DNA from: Halomonas heilongjiangensis
Lineage (GTDB): Bacteria > Pseudomonadota > Gammaproteobacteria > Pseudomonadales > Halomonadaceae
Assembly (NCBI RefSeq): GCF_002879645.1
Contig: NZ_PNRE01000047.1
Location: 1-64,000, forward strand
Length of the DNA stretch: 64,000 nt
Direction of reading: 5' to 3'
The notes below the pieces were generated by a model, which worked only from the letters and a program-made list of their open reading frames with translations, did no database searches and was not told the origin of the DNA. The stretch's first letter is position 1, and every line of letters begins with the position of its first letter. Of this stretch, positions 1 through 8,924 are shown piece by piece. Made by a program: the position numbers and the translations under genes.

Positions 1-1
1 G

Positions 2-346
2 CGGGACCGCTACCTGGCCACGGCGCCGGTGACACGCGCCGTCTTCGCCGCACGCCCGGGCCGCGTGCAGCACATGGATACCCGCGCCCTGGGCCTGGCG
101 GTAGTGGAACTCGGCGGCGGCCGCCGCCAGCCCGGCGATGCCATCGACCACGCGGTCGGCCTCACCGGGATCGCCGCCATCGGTGACCCGGTGGATGCCG
201 AACACCCGCTGGCAATGGTCCACGCCCGCAGCGAGGACGACGCCGAGTACGCCGCCCGGCGGCTGCTCGCCGCCATCGCCGTGGGCGAAGGGCACGCCTC
301 ACCACCTACACTGATCCAGGACGTGATTCGTCGGGAGGCTCCATGA
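2..346 (+). CDS. deoA: Thymidine phosphorylase, C-terminal part (gene runs off the left edge)
   Basis: Only about the last 114 residues are in the window. They read as the C-terminal alpha/beta lobe of thymidine/pyrimidine-nucleoside phosphorylase, with the stretches [17 protein letters not shown] and [11 protein letters not shown] followed by the [12 protein letters not shown] segment typical of this family. The enzyme splits thymidine and deoxyuridine with phosphate to give the free base and deoxyribose-1-phosphate in the cytoplasm. The frame stays open to base 2, so this is a truncation by the window edge and not a short gene. Its TGA stop overlaps the ATG of deoB (ATGA), so the two are translationally coupled within one deo operon. 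Confidence 0.9.
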   Translation, partial: RDRYLATAPVTRAVFAARPGRVQHMDTRALGLAVVELGGGRRQPGDAIDHAVGLTGIAAIGDPVDAEHPLAMVHARSEDDAEYAARRLLAAIAVGEGHASPPTLIQDVIRREAP

Positions 347-1596
347 CCCGTGCCATCGTGCTCGTGCTCGACTCCTTCGGCATCGGTAGCGCCCCGGACG
401 CCGCCGACTTCGGCGACGCCGGCGCCGACACCCTAGGCCATATCGCCGAGGCCTGCGCCCGCGGCAACGCCGACGCGGCCGGCCGTCACGGCCCCTTGAC
501 GCTACCCCACCTGGCCCGGCTGGGGCTGTTCCACGCCCACGCCGAGAGCACCGGCGCCTGGGCCGCGGGGGTCGCGCCCCCCGCCGGGGTCGCCGGCGCC
601 TACGGCTACGCCCGGGAGGTCTCGTCGGGCAAGGACACCCCCTCCGGCCACTGGGAGATCGCCGGGGTGCCGGTGCGCTTCGCCTGGGGCTACTTCCTGG
701 AGAAGGAGGCGAGCTTTCCGCCGGCGCTGCTCGAGGCGCTGGTCCGCGAGGCCGGGCTGCCCGGGGTGCTAGGCGACTGCCACGCCTCGGGCACCGAGAT
801 CATCGCCCGGCTCGGCGAGGCGCACGTCGCCAGCGGCAAGCCCATCGTCTACACCTCGGCGGACTCGGTGTTCCAGATCGCCGCCCACGAGGCGGCCTTC
901 GGCCTGGAGCGCCTCTATCGGGTCTGCGAGATCGCACGCGAACTGCTCGAGCCCTACAACATCGGCCGGGTGATCGCGCGGCCCTTCACCGGCGAACGCG
1001 CGGCCGACTTCGCCCGCACCGCCAATCGCCGCGACTACAGCGTCGAGCCGCCGTCACCCACCGTGCTGCAGAGGCTCCACGACGAGGGCGGCGAGGTCAT
1101 CGCCATCGGCAAGATCGCCGACATCTACGCCCACTGCGGCATCTCGCGCACGGTCAAGGCCAGCGGCCACGACGCCTTGTTCGATGCCACCCTCGCGGCG
1201 CTGGCCGAGGCCGGCCCCCGCTCGCTGATCATGACCAACTTCGTCGACTTCGACATGGTCCACGGCCATCGCCGCGATGTGGCCGGCTACGCCGCCGCCC
1301 TCGAGCACTTCGACGCCCGGCTGCCCGAGCTGCTCGGGCGCCTGGCCGACGACGACCTGCTGGTCCTGACCGCCGACCACGGCTGCGATCCCACCTGGTC
1401 CGGCACCGATCACACCCGCGAGCATGTGCCGGTGCTGGCGCTGGGCGCGGGGCTCGCCGCCGGCTCGCTGGGCGGCCGCGCGACCTTCGCCGACATCGGC
1501 CAGAGCCTGGCCAGCCACTTCGGCCTGCCGCCCATGGCCGACGGCGAGAGCTTTCTCCCCCCCTCGACTGGCACCGCAACCACAGGAGGCCACTGA
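343..1596 (+). CDS. deoB: Phosphopentomutase
   Basis: A 417-residue protein close to the usual 400-410 of DeoB. It converts (deoxy)ribose-1-phosphate to the 5-phosphate, linking nucleoside phosphorolysis to central metabolism. The alkaline-phosphatase-superfamily metal sites are visible: VLDSFGIG near residues 8-15 (first metal Asp), KDTPSGHWE near 97-105 carrying the phospho-acceptor Thr, and [19 protein letters not shown] near the C-terminus supplying the remaining Asp/His ligands. The start overlaps the deoA stop, and the stop shares one base with the deoD ATG (TGATG). A GGGAGG ribosome-binding site precedes the ATG. Confidence 0.96.
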   Translation: MTRAIVLVLDSFGIGSAPDAADFGDAGADTLGHIAEACARGNADAAGRHGPLTLPHLARLGLFHAHAESTGAWAAGVAPPAGVAGAYGYAREVSSGKDTPSGHWEIAGVPVRFAWGYFLEKEASFPPALLEALVREAGLPGVLGDCHASGTEIIARLGEAHVASGKPIVYTSADSVFQIAAHEAAFGLERLYRVCEIARELLEPYNIGRVIARPFTGERAADFARTANRRDYSVEPPSPTVLQRLHDEGGEVIAIGKIADIYAHCGISRTVKASGHDALFDATLAALAEAGPRSLIMTNFVDFDMVHGHRRDVAGYAAALEHFDARLPELLGRLADDDLLVLTADHGCDPTWSGTDHTREHVPVLALGAGLAAGSLGGRATFADIGQSLASHFGLPPMADGESFLPPSTGTATTGGH

Positions 1597-2333
1597 TGGC
1601 GACTCCCCATATCAACGCCGAACGCGGCGACTTCGCCGACACCGTGCTGATGCCCGGCGACCCGCTGCGGGCGAAGTACATCGCCGAGACCTTCCTCGAC
1701 GCGCCACGCCTGGTCACCGACGTCCGCAACATGTTCGGCTACACCGGCCGCTACAGGGGCCGCGAGATCTCGGTGATGGGTCACGGCATGGGCATCCCCT
1801 CGGCCTCCATCTATGCCAAGGAGCTGATCACCGACTACGGGGTCGAGCGGCTGATCCGGGTCGGCTCCTGCGGCGCCGTGCGCGACGATGTGGCGGTGCG
1901 CGACGTGGTGATCGGCCTCGGCGCCTGTACCGACTCGGGGGTCAACCGCACCCGCTTGCTGGGCCACGACTTCGCCGCCATCGCCGACTTCGAGCTGAGC
2001 CGCCACGCGGTAGACGCCGCCCGGGCCCTGGGCGTGGCGGTGAAGGTCGGCAACCTGTTCTCGGCGGATCTCTTCTACAACCCCCAGGGCGAGATCTTCG
2101 AGCTGCTGAAGCGCTACGGCATCGTCGGCGTGGAGATGGAGGCCGCCGGCCTCTACGGCGTCGCCGCCGAGTTCGGCGCCCGCGCCGCGACCATCTGCAC
2201 CGTGTCGGACCATATCCTCAAGGGCGATTCGCTCGGCAGCGCCGAGCGGCAGAGCACCTTCGACGAGATGATGGAGATCGCCCTGGAGAGCGTGCTGCGC
2301 GACGACGGGGCCCAGGCAGGAGACACCCCATGA
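1596..2333 (+). CDS. deoD: Purine-nucleoside phosphorylase (DeoD type)
   Basis: A 245-residue trimeric-type PNP, near the E. coli length of 239. It phosphorolyses inosine, guanosine, adenosine and their deoxy forms. The phosphate-binding segment MPGDPLRAK is at residues 19-27, a VGSCGA loop follows, and the SDH catalytic-Asp motif lies near residue 205. An AGGAGG site precedes the ATG, which overlaps the deoB stop. The gene ends in an ATGA overlap with cdd. The order deoA-deoB-deoD-cdd forms a compact catabolic operon for nucleosides. Confidence 0.96.
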   Translation: MATPHINAERGDFADTVLMPGDPLRAKYIAETFLDAPRLVTDVRNMFGYTGRYRGREISVMGHGMGIPSASIYAKELITDYGVERLIRVGSCGAVRDDVAVRDVVIGLGACTDSGVNRTRLLGHDFAAIADFELSRHAVDAARALGVAVKVGNLFSADLFYNPQGEIFELLKRYGIVGVEMEAAGLYGVAAEFGARAATICTVSDHILKGDSLGSAERQSTFDEMMEIALESVLRDDGAQAGDTP

Positions 2334-2767
2334 GCGAAGCCCCACGACAACCCGTCGACGCGGCGATCGTGGCCGAGCTGATCGCGGTGCGCGAGCACGC
2401 CTACGCCCCCTACTCGCAGCATCCGGTGGGCGCGCTGGTGGAGAGCGACAGCGGCGCCCGCTACGTCGGCGCCAACGTGGAGGTGGCCCACTACAAGGGC
2501 CTGTGCGCCGAGGCCTCGGCCATCGCCGCCATGGTCAGCGCCGGCGAGAGGCGGCTGCGCCATGTCTACGTGATCGGCCCCGGCGAGCGCCCCTGCACGC
2601 CCTGCGGCGACTGCCGCCAGCGCATCCGCGAATTCGCTACCGCCGAGACCCTGATCCAGGTGGTCGACGCCGGGGGCCGGCTGCTCAGGCACTACACCAT
2701 GGACGAGCTGCTGCCCGACGCCTTCGGCCCGGAGAACCTCGCGCCGGAGCACCTGGTGACACCCTGA
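2330..2767 (+). CDS. cdd: Cytidine deaminase
   Basis: A 145-residue short-form (tetrameric) cytidine deaminase converting cytidine and deoxycytidine to uridine and deoxyuridine, which feed the upstream phosphorylases. The zinc site is visible as CAE at residues 59-61 (Cys ligand and catalytic Glu) and PCTPCGDC at 88-95 (the other two Cys ligands). The start was chosen at the ATGA overlap with deoD; a much longer open frame upstream is only the shadow of deoB/deoD. Last gene of the deo operon; the next gene is on the other strand. Confidence 0.95.
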   Translation: MSEAPRQPVDAAIVAELIAVREHAYAPYSQHPVGALVESDSGARYVGANVEVAHYKGLCAEASAIAAMVSAGERRLRHVYVIGPGERPCTPCGDCRQRIREFATAETLIQVVDAGGRLLRHYTMDELLPDAFGPENLAPEHLVTP

Positions 2768-2877
2768 CGCAGCTCACTCGCCGAAGCGCCGGTGCTGCGC
2801 TCGATCTCCGGCGTGGTGCCGAGCTTCTCGGCCACCCACTCCACCGGCGCCAGCAGCGTCTTGAGTGGCGATTTCAT
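2692..2877 (-). CDS. Possible 61-residue protein coupled to the upstream membrane protein gene
   Basis: A small frame whose ATG overlaps the stop of the preceding minus-strand gene (ATGA), which suggests translational coupling. The N-terminal half (MKSPLKTLLAPVEWVAEKLG) looks like real amphipathic protein. The second half is Ser/Gly-rich and overlaps the 3' end of cdd on the opposite strand by 76 bases, so that part may be a by-product of the cdd codons. I do not recognise a family. It may be a true short C-terminal partner, or chance. Confidence 0.35.
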   Translation of the reverse strand: MKSPLKTLLAPVEWVAEKLGTTPEIERSTGASASELRQGVTRCSGARFSGPKASGSSSSMV

Positions 2878-4355
2878 CTCTCATCTCCCTCCTCGTGCAC
2901 CAGTTCGACATCGACGATCTTCGATCGGCTCATGACGATCTTCCAGCGCTGTAGGGTCGGTTCCCGTCCGCCCTCCAGGTCGCGGATCACCAGATTGATC
3001 AGGTGGCGCTTCTCCACCGCCTCCCGAGAAACCTGGCCCTCCTTGAGCCGGTAGACGTGGTGCGAGCCCTTGTCCATCAGCCGGGCGAGCAGCGACAGAT
3101 CCAGGCTCAGGGTCTCGCGGGTGCGGTCGTAACCGCTGAGAAAACGGGTCGGCGACATCCGCGAGCTGGAACGGTAGTGCAGCACCACCTCCTCGCGCTG
3201 GGCCACGTTGCGCTTGCGCACCCGCTGCACATCGGCATCGAGCCGGGTGAAGCGCTTGTAGTCGAACCACTCGAGCTGGCGCCCCACCGGCGCGTTGCTG
3301 GAGGGGTCGAGGTACTGGCGGCGCCACTTGGGGCGTCCCTTGCGCAGCCAGCGCCACAGGGTGACGCGCAGGTCGTCCTTGAACACCTCGCGCAGGGCAT
3401 AGAGCACCGCCATCACCAGCACCAGCAGCACCGTGATGTCGCCGAGGGCGTCCCTGGCCTGCAGCAGCCCGAGGGAGACGAAGACCATCACCACCGCCGT
3501 GGCGAGCCCCTTGACCGCCTTCTCCTCACCGCCCCCGAGCTCCTGGTTGCGCTGCTTGAGCGTGACCGGATATTCGATCAACCGACGCAGCAGCCGCATC
3601 TTGTTGGACATCCGCGTCGGGTCGCGGGTGACCCGCGCGGAGTTGTACTCGCAGGACTCGCGATGCTCGCTCTCCGCCCGGCAGATCGCCAGCAACCGTT
3701 CTCGGATCTCCCGGTAGCCACTGCCGCGGGGCAGGTGGGCGACCAGCGCCAGCAGGCTCTGCTCGGTGAGCCAGGAGAGGTAGTTGTCGATGTTGGTATA
3801 GTAGCGGTGCAGGCTCTCGTCGCCGGGCTTCTGTCGGCGCAGTCGGCGCAGGATCCCCTGGGTGAGCTCGCTGAGCTCCTCCAGGCGCTCGTGCAGTTCC
3901 TCGGCGAGCTCACCCTCCCGGCGGTTCTCCTCCGCCCCGCCCGCGTCGACAGACTCCCTGGCCCGATCGCCGCGTCGCCGGGCACTCGTCTCCTCTCCAC
4001 GTTTCTCCGCCCGGCGTGCCTCGCGAGCGGTATCGAGCAGCGCCTGGGTCGAGCGTTCCAGCGCCACCACGTACTGGTAGGCGTAGAGGCTCAGGCCGAG
4101 GCGGTACTGGTTGGGGTCGAGCTTGCCGCGGTCGGCCAGGCGGCTCATCACCAGCGGCAGGTGGTGGCGATCGCTGTAGTAGGTACGCTTGACGTGGATG
4201 GCGCCATGATAGAAGGCATCCTCGGAGATCACATGGGTGTTGAGCCCCAGCTCACCGGGTACGAACAGGAAGAGGTCCAGCTTGTGGGAGGTCTCCTCCT
4301 GCAGCACGCGGGAGATCTTGAGGTGAAAGCTGTCCTTGCGCTCGACGGTGATCAC
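2874..4355 (-). CDS. Uncharacterised membrane protein with long soluble N-terminal domain
   Basis: About 493 residues, read from a GTG start at 4355 (product begins MITVERKDSFHLKIS). An AGGAG lies about 10 bases upstream, and no in-frame ATG precedes the plausible protein. The open frame continues much further upstream, but that part is antisense to the neighbouring dnaJ-like gene. The first 150 residues are globular, followed by a charged Arg/Glu-rich linker (about 120-180), a helical region, then two hydrophobic segments near residues 310-355 (GLATAVVMVFVSLGLLQA and ITVLLVLVMAVLYAL) and a basic C-terminal domain. No family is recognised and no catalytic motif is evident. It is divergent from the DnaJ-like pair and may be an inner-membrane-anchored cytoplasmic protein. 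Confidence 0.7.
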   Translation of the reverse strand: MITVERKDSFHLKISRVLQEETSHKLDLFLFVPGELGLNTHVISEDAFYHGAIHVKRTYYSDRHHLPLVMSRLADRGKLDPNQYRLGLSLYAYQYVVALERSTQALLDTAREARRAEKRGEETSARRRGDRARESVDAGGAEENRREGELAEELHERLEELSELTQGILRRLRRQKPGDESLHRYYTNIDNYLSWLTEQSLLALVAHLPRGSGYREIRERLLAICRAESEHRESCEYNSARVTRDPTRMSNKMRLLRRLIEYPVTLKQRNQELGGGEEKAVKGLATAVVMVFVSLGLLQARDALGDITVLLVLVMAVLYALREVFKDDLRVTLWRWLRKGRPKWRRQYLDPSSNAPVGRQLEWFDYKRFTRLDADVQRVRKRNVAQREEVVLHYRSSSRMSPTRFLSGYDRTRETLSLDLSLLARLMDKGSHHVYRLKEGQVSREAVEKRHLINLVIRDLEGGREPTLQRWKIVMSRSKIVDVELVHEEGDER

Positions 4356-4521
4356 TTCGCCGCTGCTCCTGGCCCGGGGCCACCCCGCGAAGTCGGGGTC
4401 ATGCCATGACCTCCGATGGTACTGCGTGAGGCGGCGGACTTGCCAACGCTCCGCAGCGAGGCGACCATGGCGTACCCCCTTGATCTGCCAAGAACAACAC
4501 CGAACTCCCGGGAGCCAGGGA

Positions 4522-5376
4522 ATGACCATTGCCCGCTTCTCGCCCTTCGAGCTGCTGCTGCTCAAGAGCCGCCACCAGGCCGATACCGCGGCGTTGCTGC
4601 TGCTCGCCTGGGTGCTGGCGAACCGCGGCCCGATCGGCGAACCGGAACGCTCGCGCCTGGCCGAGCTGACCGGCGGCTTTCGCCACGGCCATGCGCTGGC
4701 GCCGATCCTCGAGATCGCCGCCACCCAGGACCTGGGCGCCATCCAGCTCGCCGCCGAGGTGCTGCAGAAGGAGGTGCATGGGGAGCAGGCCGCCCCCTTC
4801 CTGCGCCTGGCCATCGCCCTGGCGGTCGAGGACGGCCGGCTGTCGATGGCCAACCAGCATGTGTTGCGCTTCCTCGCCGACCTGCTCGGCGTCGCCCCCG
4901 GCGAATTCGCCCCACTGTATGCGGCGGTGACCGGCAAGGCCTTCGCCGCTCCGGACGATCCCAGCCGAAGCGGCTACTGGCAGGCCAAGGAGCATCGCCG
5001 CCGCCAGCGAGAGCGGGAACAGGCGTCGCAGCAGCAGGACAGCCGAGACGATTCCCGGCATCGCTCCGAGCACGAGCGGCATAGCGGGGAGCAGGGGCAG
5101 TCCCGGCAGGGGCGATACCGCCAGGAGCAGCATCGCCAGCGTGATCAGGGCGCTCGCCAGGGGGCTGCGCCCGGCGATCGTACCCGCCGTGCCCTGGCGG
5201 TACTCGGCCTCGAGCCCGGTGCCAGCCGCGGCGAGATCCGCCGGGCCTACCGCCGCCTGGCCCAGACCCACCATCCCGACCGCTTCTTCAACGATGGCGA
5301 GGCGGTGATGGCCAGCGCCTCCCAGCGCTTCCAGCGGATCCGCCGTGCCTACGACTACCTGATGCAGGTGAGCTGA
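4522..5376 (+). CDS. DjlA-like protein: TerB-like N-terminus, basic/Gln linker, C-terminal J domain
   Basis: A 284-residue protein. Residues 1-140 are helical and resemble the TerB/DjlA N-terminal domain (VLANRGPIGEPERSRLAELTG, then LAIALAVEDGRLS). Residues 155-220 are a low-complexity Arg/Gln/Ser/His linker. The C-terminal 65 residues form a J domain with an intact HPD triad at about 251-253 (QTHHPDRFF), so it should stimulate a DnaK-type ATPase. There is no transmembrane segment, unlike E. coli DjlA. The ATG at 4522 follows a GGGAGCCAGGG site; the longer upstream frame has no such site. The next gene starts one base after this stop. Confidence 0.8.
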   Translation: MTIARFSPFELLLLKSRHQADTAALLLLAWVLANRGPIGEPERSRLAELTGGFRHGHALAPILEIAATQDLGAIQLAAEVLQKEVHGEQAAPFLRLAIALAVEDGRLSMANQHVLRFLADLLGVAPGEFAPLYAAVTGKAFAAPDDPSRSGYWQAKEHRRRQREREQASQQQDSRDDSRHRSEHERHSGEQGQSRQGRYRQEQHRQRDQGARQGAAPGDRTRRALAVLGLEPGASRGEIRRAYRRLAQTHHPDRFFNDGEAVMASASQRFQRIRRAYDYLMQVS

Positions 5377-5377
5377 G

Positions 5378-5791
5378 ATGCGCAATCTCTACCAGCGGCT
5401 GGGTCTCGACCCCGGGGCCGGCGAGGCCGAGGTCACCCGTGCCATCGAGCACTGCGAGCACACCGCCCTCAAGGCGGATGCCCGCACGGTGCTCGAGGTC
5501 GACTCCCGGCGCGAGGAGTACGATGCCCTGCACACCACCCTGTCGGACATCGGTCGCCTGCGCGCCCGCCTCGGCCTCACCCACGCCCCCTACTGGCGCG
5601 ACGGCCCCGCCGACGATTTCTCGTTACCGCCGGATACCCACGGCTCCCGCCACGACGAGCTGATGCAGCGCCTGACCCGTGCCGCCCTGCTGCACAACCG
5701 CTGGCACCGCCTGCGTGGCCCCTGGTCCGCGGCCGGGCTGCTGGCGCTGGGCATCATGCTGGGTGTCGCGCTGTGTCGCTGGCTGCTCTGA
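5378..5791 (+). CDS. J-domain-like membrane-anchored protein lacking HPD
   Basis: A 137-residue protein starting one base after the preceding J-protein gene, so the two are almost certainly co-translated. The N-terminus (MRNLYQRLGLDPGAGEAEVTRAIEH) has the look of a J-domain helix I-II, but the HPD tripeptide is absent, so it could not activate DnaK in the normal way. One hydrophobic segment sits at the very C-terminus (about 118-136, AAGLLALGIMLGVALCRWLL), giving a tail-anchored topology. It may act as a membrane tether or decoy partner for the upstream protein; this is inference. Its 3' end overlaps the convergent oxidoreductase gene by 38 bases. Confidence 0.65.
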   Translation: MRNLYQRLGLDPGAGEAEVTRAIEHCEHTALKADARTVLEVDSRREEYDALHTTLSDIGRLRARLGLTHAPYWRDGPADDFSLPPDTHGSRHDELMQRLTRAALLHNRWHRLRGPWSAAGLLALGIMLGVALCRWLL

Positions 5792-6830
5792 GGGCCACGC
5801 TGCGATCCAGCGCATCGGCCCGGAAGCAGGCGTCGAGCACCGCCTGCAGTTCAGCCCCCCGGGCGAAGTCGGGCTGGTCGTTGACCCCACTGACGATACC
5901 GTCGACGAAGCGTCGATAGATGTTCGGTGTCGGCGGTGCCTCCACCGATGTCCAGCGCGCCTCGTGCACGTCGTCGCCGAAGCAGGTCAGCACCCGGTCC
6001 CGGGCGTCGTCGAGCACCACGCTGACCGCCCCCTCGTCGCCATAGACGGAGAGCTTCAACGAGTTGAGGTGCCCGGTGGCCCAGCGCGTGGCCTGGATGG
6101 TACCCAGCGCGCCACCGGCGAACTCGACGCGCATCAGGGCGCTGTCGTTGGCGTCGAGCACATAGTCGCCGATGCGGTTGCCCGGCGCCTTGTCGAAGCA
6201 CTTGAGCCGGCAGTTGACGGCGGCGATATCGCCCACCGGGAAGCTGGCGAAATCGAGGATATGCACCCCCACGTCGCCGAGCACGCCCTTGCTGCCGTGG
6301 CCCTCGGAGAGCCGCCACAACCACTGGCTGTCACGATCCCACTGGCCCCAGGCGGTGCTGACCAGCCAGCTCTGCAGGTAGCTGGCGTCGACATGCATCA
6401 CCCGCCCGATCGCCCCGGAGGCGATCAGCTCGCGGGCGTGCTGGATCGCCGGGGCATCGCGATAGCTCAGGTTGATCATGTTGATCACCCCGGCCTCGCG
6501 GGCCGCCTCGGCCATCTCCCGGGCGTCCGCCTCGTTGGTCGCCAGCGGCTTCTCGCAGAGGATGTGCTTGCCGGCGGCGATGGCGGCCAGCGAGGTGGCC
6601 TTGTGCACCCCGTCCGGGGTGACGTTGCTCACCGCCTGGATGTCGTCGCGAGCGAGCATCGCCGCGAGGTCGGAATAGGCCTCGGCGATGCCGTGCTCCT
6701 CGGCGAAGGCACGCGCCCTGTCGGCGTCGAGATCGCACACCGCCACGACCTCGACGCCCTCGAGCGCCGCGAAGTGCCTGGCGTGTTCGCCGGCCATGCT
6801 GCCGGCCCCGATGATCGCGAGCCTGATCAT
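5754..6830 (-). CDS. Gfo/Idh/MocA-family NAD(P)-dependent oxidoreductase
   Basis: A 358-residue protein. The N-terminal Rossmann fold shows IIGAGSMAGEHARHF at residues 5-19, and the family EKP motif appears in ILCEKPLATNE near 95, with the C-terminal alpha/beta substrate domain behind it. These enzymes oxidise or reduce sugars, inositols and sugar acids with NAD(P). Its ATG overlaps by one base the stop of the ThuA-like gene, and both are downstream of the LacI operators, so a role in uptake or catabolism of a particular sugar or polyol is likely; the substrate cannot be read from sequence. Confidence 0.88.
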   Translation of the reverse strand: MIRLAIIGAGSMAGEHARHFAALEGVEVVAVCDLDADRARAFAEEHGIAEAYSDLAAMLARDDIQAVSNVTPDGVHKATSLAAIAAGKHILCEKPLATNEADAREMAEAAREAGVINMINLSYRDAPAIQHARELIASGAIGRVMHVDASYLQSWLVSTAWGQWDRDSQWLWRLSEGHGSKGVLGDVGVHILDFASFPVGDIAAVNCRLKCFDKAPGNRIGDYVLDANDSALMRVEFAGGALGTIQATRWATGHLNSLKLSVYGDEGAVSVVLDDARDRVLTCFGDDVHEARWTSVEAPPTPNIYRRFVDGIVSGVNDQPDFARGAELQAVLDACFRADALDRSVALRAASDTARHPA

Positions 6831-7609
6831 TAGCGGAATCCCTCCTCACCGGGCTTGTGCAGGCTTTCTCCCTTCACCTCCACCGGGTTCGGTGCCTGTT
6901 CCGGCGGCACGTTCGGGCAGCTGTCGATCCATCGCGAGCCCTCGGGGCGCGCCCACTTCACGGCGTTTCTCAGCACCAACCGTACCTGGTCGTCGTAGTA
7001 GATCGGGTAGGTCTCATGGCCGGGGCTGAAGTAGAAGATCTTGCCGTTGCCGCGCTTGTAGGTGAGCCCCGAGCGAAACACCTCGCCGCCCTCGTAGGCG
7101 CTGATGAAGATCACCTCGTCGGGGTTGGGCACCGCGAAGGGCTCGCCGTACATCTCGGTGTGGGGCAGCTCGATGTAGTCACCGAGCCCCTGGACGATGG
7201 GATGGCCGGGATTGACCACCCACAGCCGCTCGCGCTCGCCGGCCTCGCGCCACTTCAGCGAGCAGGTGGTGCCCATCAAGCGCTTGAAGATCTTCGAGTA
7301 GTGGCCGGAGTGCAGCACCAGCAGGCCCATGCCCTGCAGCACTCGCGCCTGCACCCGGTCGACGATCTCGTCGCGCACCTCCCCATGGGCGGCATGTCCC
7401 CACCACAGCAGGACGTCGGTGTCCTCCAACACCTCCTCGGTCAGGCCATGCTCGGGCTCCTGGAGGGTGGCGGCACGGGCCTCGATCCCGGCGTCCTCGT
7501 TCAACGCATCGCTGATGCAGCGATGCATGCCATCGGGGTAGAGCCGAGCGACCACCTCGTTGGTCTGTTCATGCACGTTCTCCCCCCAGACGGTGACCTT
7601 GAGCGTCAT
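6830..7609 (-). CDS. ThuA-domain protein (trehalose-utilisation type)
   Basis: A 259-residue protein with the ThuA fold, a glutamine-amidotransferase-like domain. Diagnostic stretches are [11 protein letters not shown] at the N-terminus, [14 protein letters not shown] near 85-98, [17 protein letters not shown], and [14 protein letters not shown] near 210. ThuA proteins occur in trehalose and related disaccharide utilisation clusters, where 3-keto sugars are intermediates. The partner here is a Gfo/Idh/MocA oxidoreductase, the usual companion. There is no signal peptide. An AGGAG precedes the ATG. Transcription probably starts in the 7610-7817 region, which carries two LacI-type palindromes. 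Confidence 0.88.
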   Translation of the reverse strand: MTLKVTVWGENVHEQTNEVVARLYPDGMHRCISDALNEDAGIEARAATLQEPEHGLTEEVLEDTDVLLWWGHAAHGEVRDEIVDRVQARVLQGMGLLVLHSGHYSKIFKRLMGTTCSLKWREAGERERLWVVNPGHPIVQGLGDYIELPHTEMYGEPFAVPNPDEVIFISAYEGGEVFRSGLTYKRGNGKIFYFSPGHETYPIYYDDQVRLVLRNAVKWARPEGSRWIDSCPNVPPEQAPNPVEVKGESLHKPGEEGFR

Positions 7610-7681
7610 CGTGATTCTCCTGTCAGGGCTGCCCCTCGGGGCGTTGAGTGGATGGAATTGATCAGTGCAGGCATGAACAAG

Positions 7682-7714
7682 GTAAACGCTTACTATGCGA
7701 GAGTAAACGTTTAC
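7682..7714. promoter_or_regulatory. Pair of LacI-type operators in front of thuA
   Basis: Two 12-base palindromes, GTAAACGCTTAC (7682-7693, one mismatch) and GTAAACGTTTAC (7703-7714, perfect), have their starts 21 bases apart, i.e. two helical turns, on the same face of the DNA. The core with central CG is the classic LacI/GalR-family operator form. They lie between thuA and the lacI-family gene and probably bind the product of 7818-8801. Confidence 0.75.
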
Positions 7715-7817
7715 TCAACCGACTTTCGTCGCAAAGTGATCCTGTCGGGAGAACGGGGGACGGAATGCGGGAGCGATCGTTGACAACAGGCCGAGAGCCA
7801 CGACCGACGGGCGTGGC

Positions 7818-8801
7818 TCAGCTGGTCCGGCGGCGAATCAGCGTCACCGGCAGGTCGATGTGCCGGGGCCTGGCACCGGCGATGGCCTCGCCCAGCAGCC
7901 CCACCGCCTCGGCGGCGATGCGTCCGATATCCTGGCGCACCGTGGTCAGCTCTGCGGCCAGGGTCGGCAGGTCGTCGAAGCCGGTCACCGCGACCCTCTC
8001 GGGCACCCGGATCTCCCGGTCCTCGAGCGCCGTCAGGCAGCCGCGGGCGAATTCGTCGTTCTCACAGACCAGGCCATCGAGCGCTGGCGGCGCCTGCTCC
8101 AGGAAGCGGCCGAGATAGCGATAGGCGGTCAGGGCAGGATCGTAGCTGAACGGCACGCCGACGAGGCATTCCGGCAGTCCGGCCTCTTCGAGCGCCCGAC
8201 GGTACCCCTGCAGGCGATGCCGGTCGTCGCCGAGTCCATCGCCGACATAGGCGATGTGCCGGCGTCCCTGCTCGATCAGGTGCCGGGTCGCCAGGTAGAT
8301 GCCGTGGCGGTCGTCCGGGGCCACCGAGAAGCCGTCGCCGGGCGGGCCGATGCGTACGAAGGGAATGCCCTGCGCGGCGAGGAAGCCGGGGCGCTCGTCT
8401 CCCGGGAAGTCGCCCAGCAGGATGGCCGACCCCGCCCGCTCGGGCAGGGTCGGCGTCTGGTCGCAGGCGAAGAAGATCGGCACCATGCCCTGGTGATGCA
8501 AGGCCAGGGTCAGGTGCTGGTAGAGCAGGATGTAGTAGGGGCGCAGCTCGATGTCCTGGCGCCCCAGGGAGATGCCGACCACCGCGCTCTTGCCGCCGAT
8601 CAGCGCCCGGGCGGCGGCGCTGGGCCGGTAGTGGATGTCGCGGCTGATCTGCAGGATATGCGCGCGCAGCGCCTCGCTGATCCCAGGCTTGCCGTTCAGC
8701 GCCCGGCTCACCGAGGCGATGGAGACCCCCGCCGCCTTGGCGATCTCGCGAATGGTGGCACCCTTCGCCGGTGCCTCGTCTCTGCTCATCGCCCCGCTCA
8801 T
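7818..8801 (-). CDS. LacI-family transcriptional regulator
   Basis: About 327 residues from the ATG at 8801 (MSGAMSRDE), which has a GGGTGGGACGAG purine-rich site; a longer frame to 8900 has an unlikely N-terminus. A helix-turn-helix of LacI type lies at residues 15-40 (TIREIAKAAGVSIASVSRALNG), followed by the hinge YRPSAAARAL and a periplasmic-binding-protein-like sugar sensor domain. It is likely the local repressor of the ThuA/oxidoreductase pair through the operators at 7682-7714. Its effector is unknown. Confidence 0.9.
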   Translation of the reverse strand: MSGAMSRDEAPAKGATIREIAKAAGVSIASVSRALNGKPGISEALRAHILQISRDIHYRPSAAARALIGGKSAVVGISLGRQDIELRPYYILLYQHLTLALHHQGMVPIFFACDQTPTLPERAGSAILLGDFPGDERPGFLAAQGIPFVRIGPPGDGFSVAPDDRHGIYLATRHLIEQGRRHIAYVGDGLGDDRHRLQGYRRALEEAGLPECLVGVPFSYDPALTAYRYLGRFLEQAPPALDGLVCENDEFARGCLTALEDREIRVPERVAVTGFDDLPTLAAELTTVRQDIGRIAAEAVGLLGEAIAGARPRHIDLPVTLIRRRTS

Positions 8802-8924
8802 CTCGTCCCACCCCGCCGCTGCGACGGAGTGCGATCCGCCGATATGCCGTGAAACCCGCGGCCCGATTGTGCCCAAAGTCGCCGGGACGTGCATCCACAC
8901 CGTGCTGCCGACTTCCCTCGTGAA

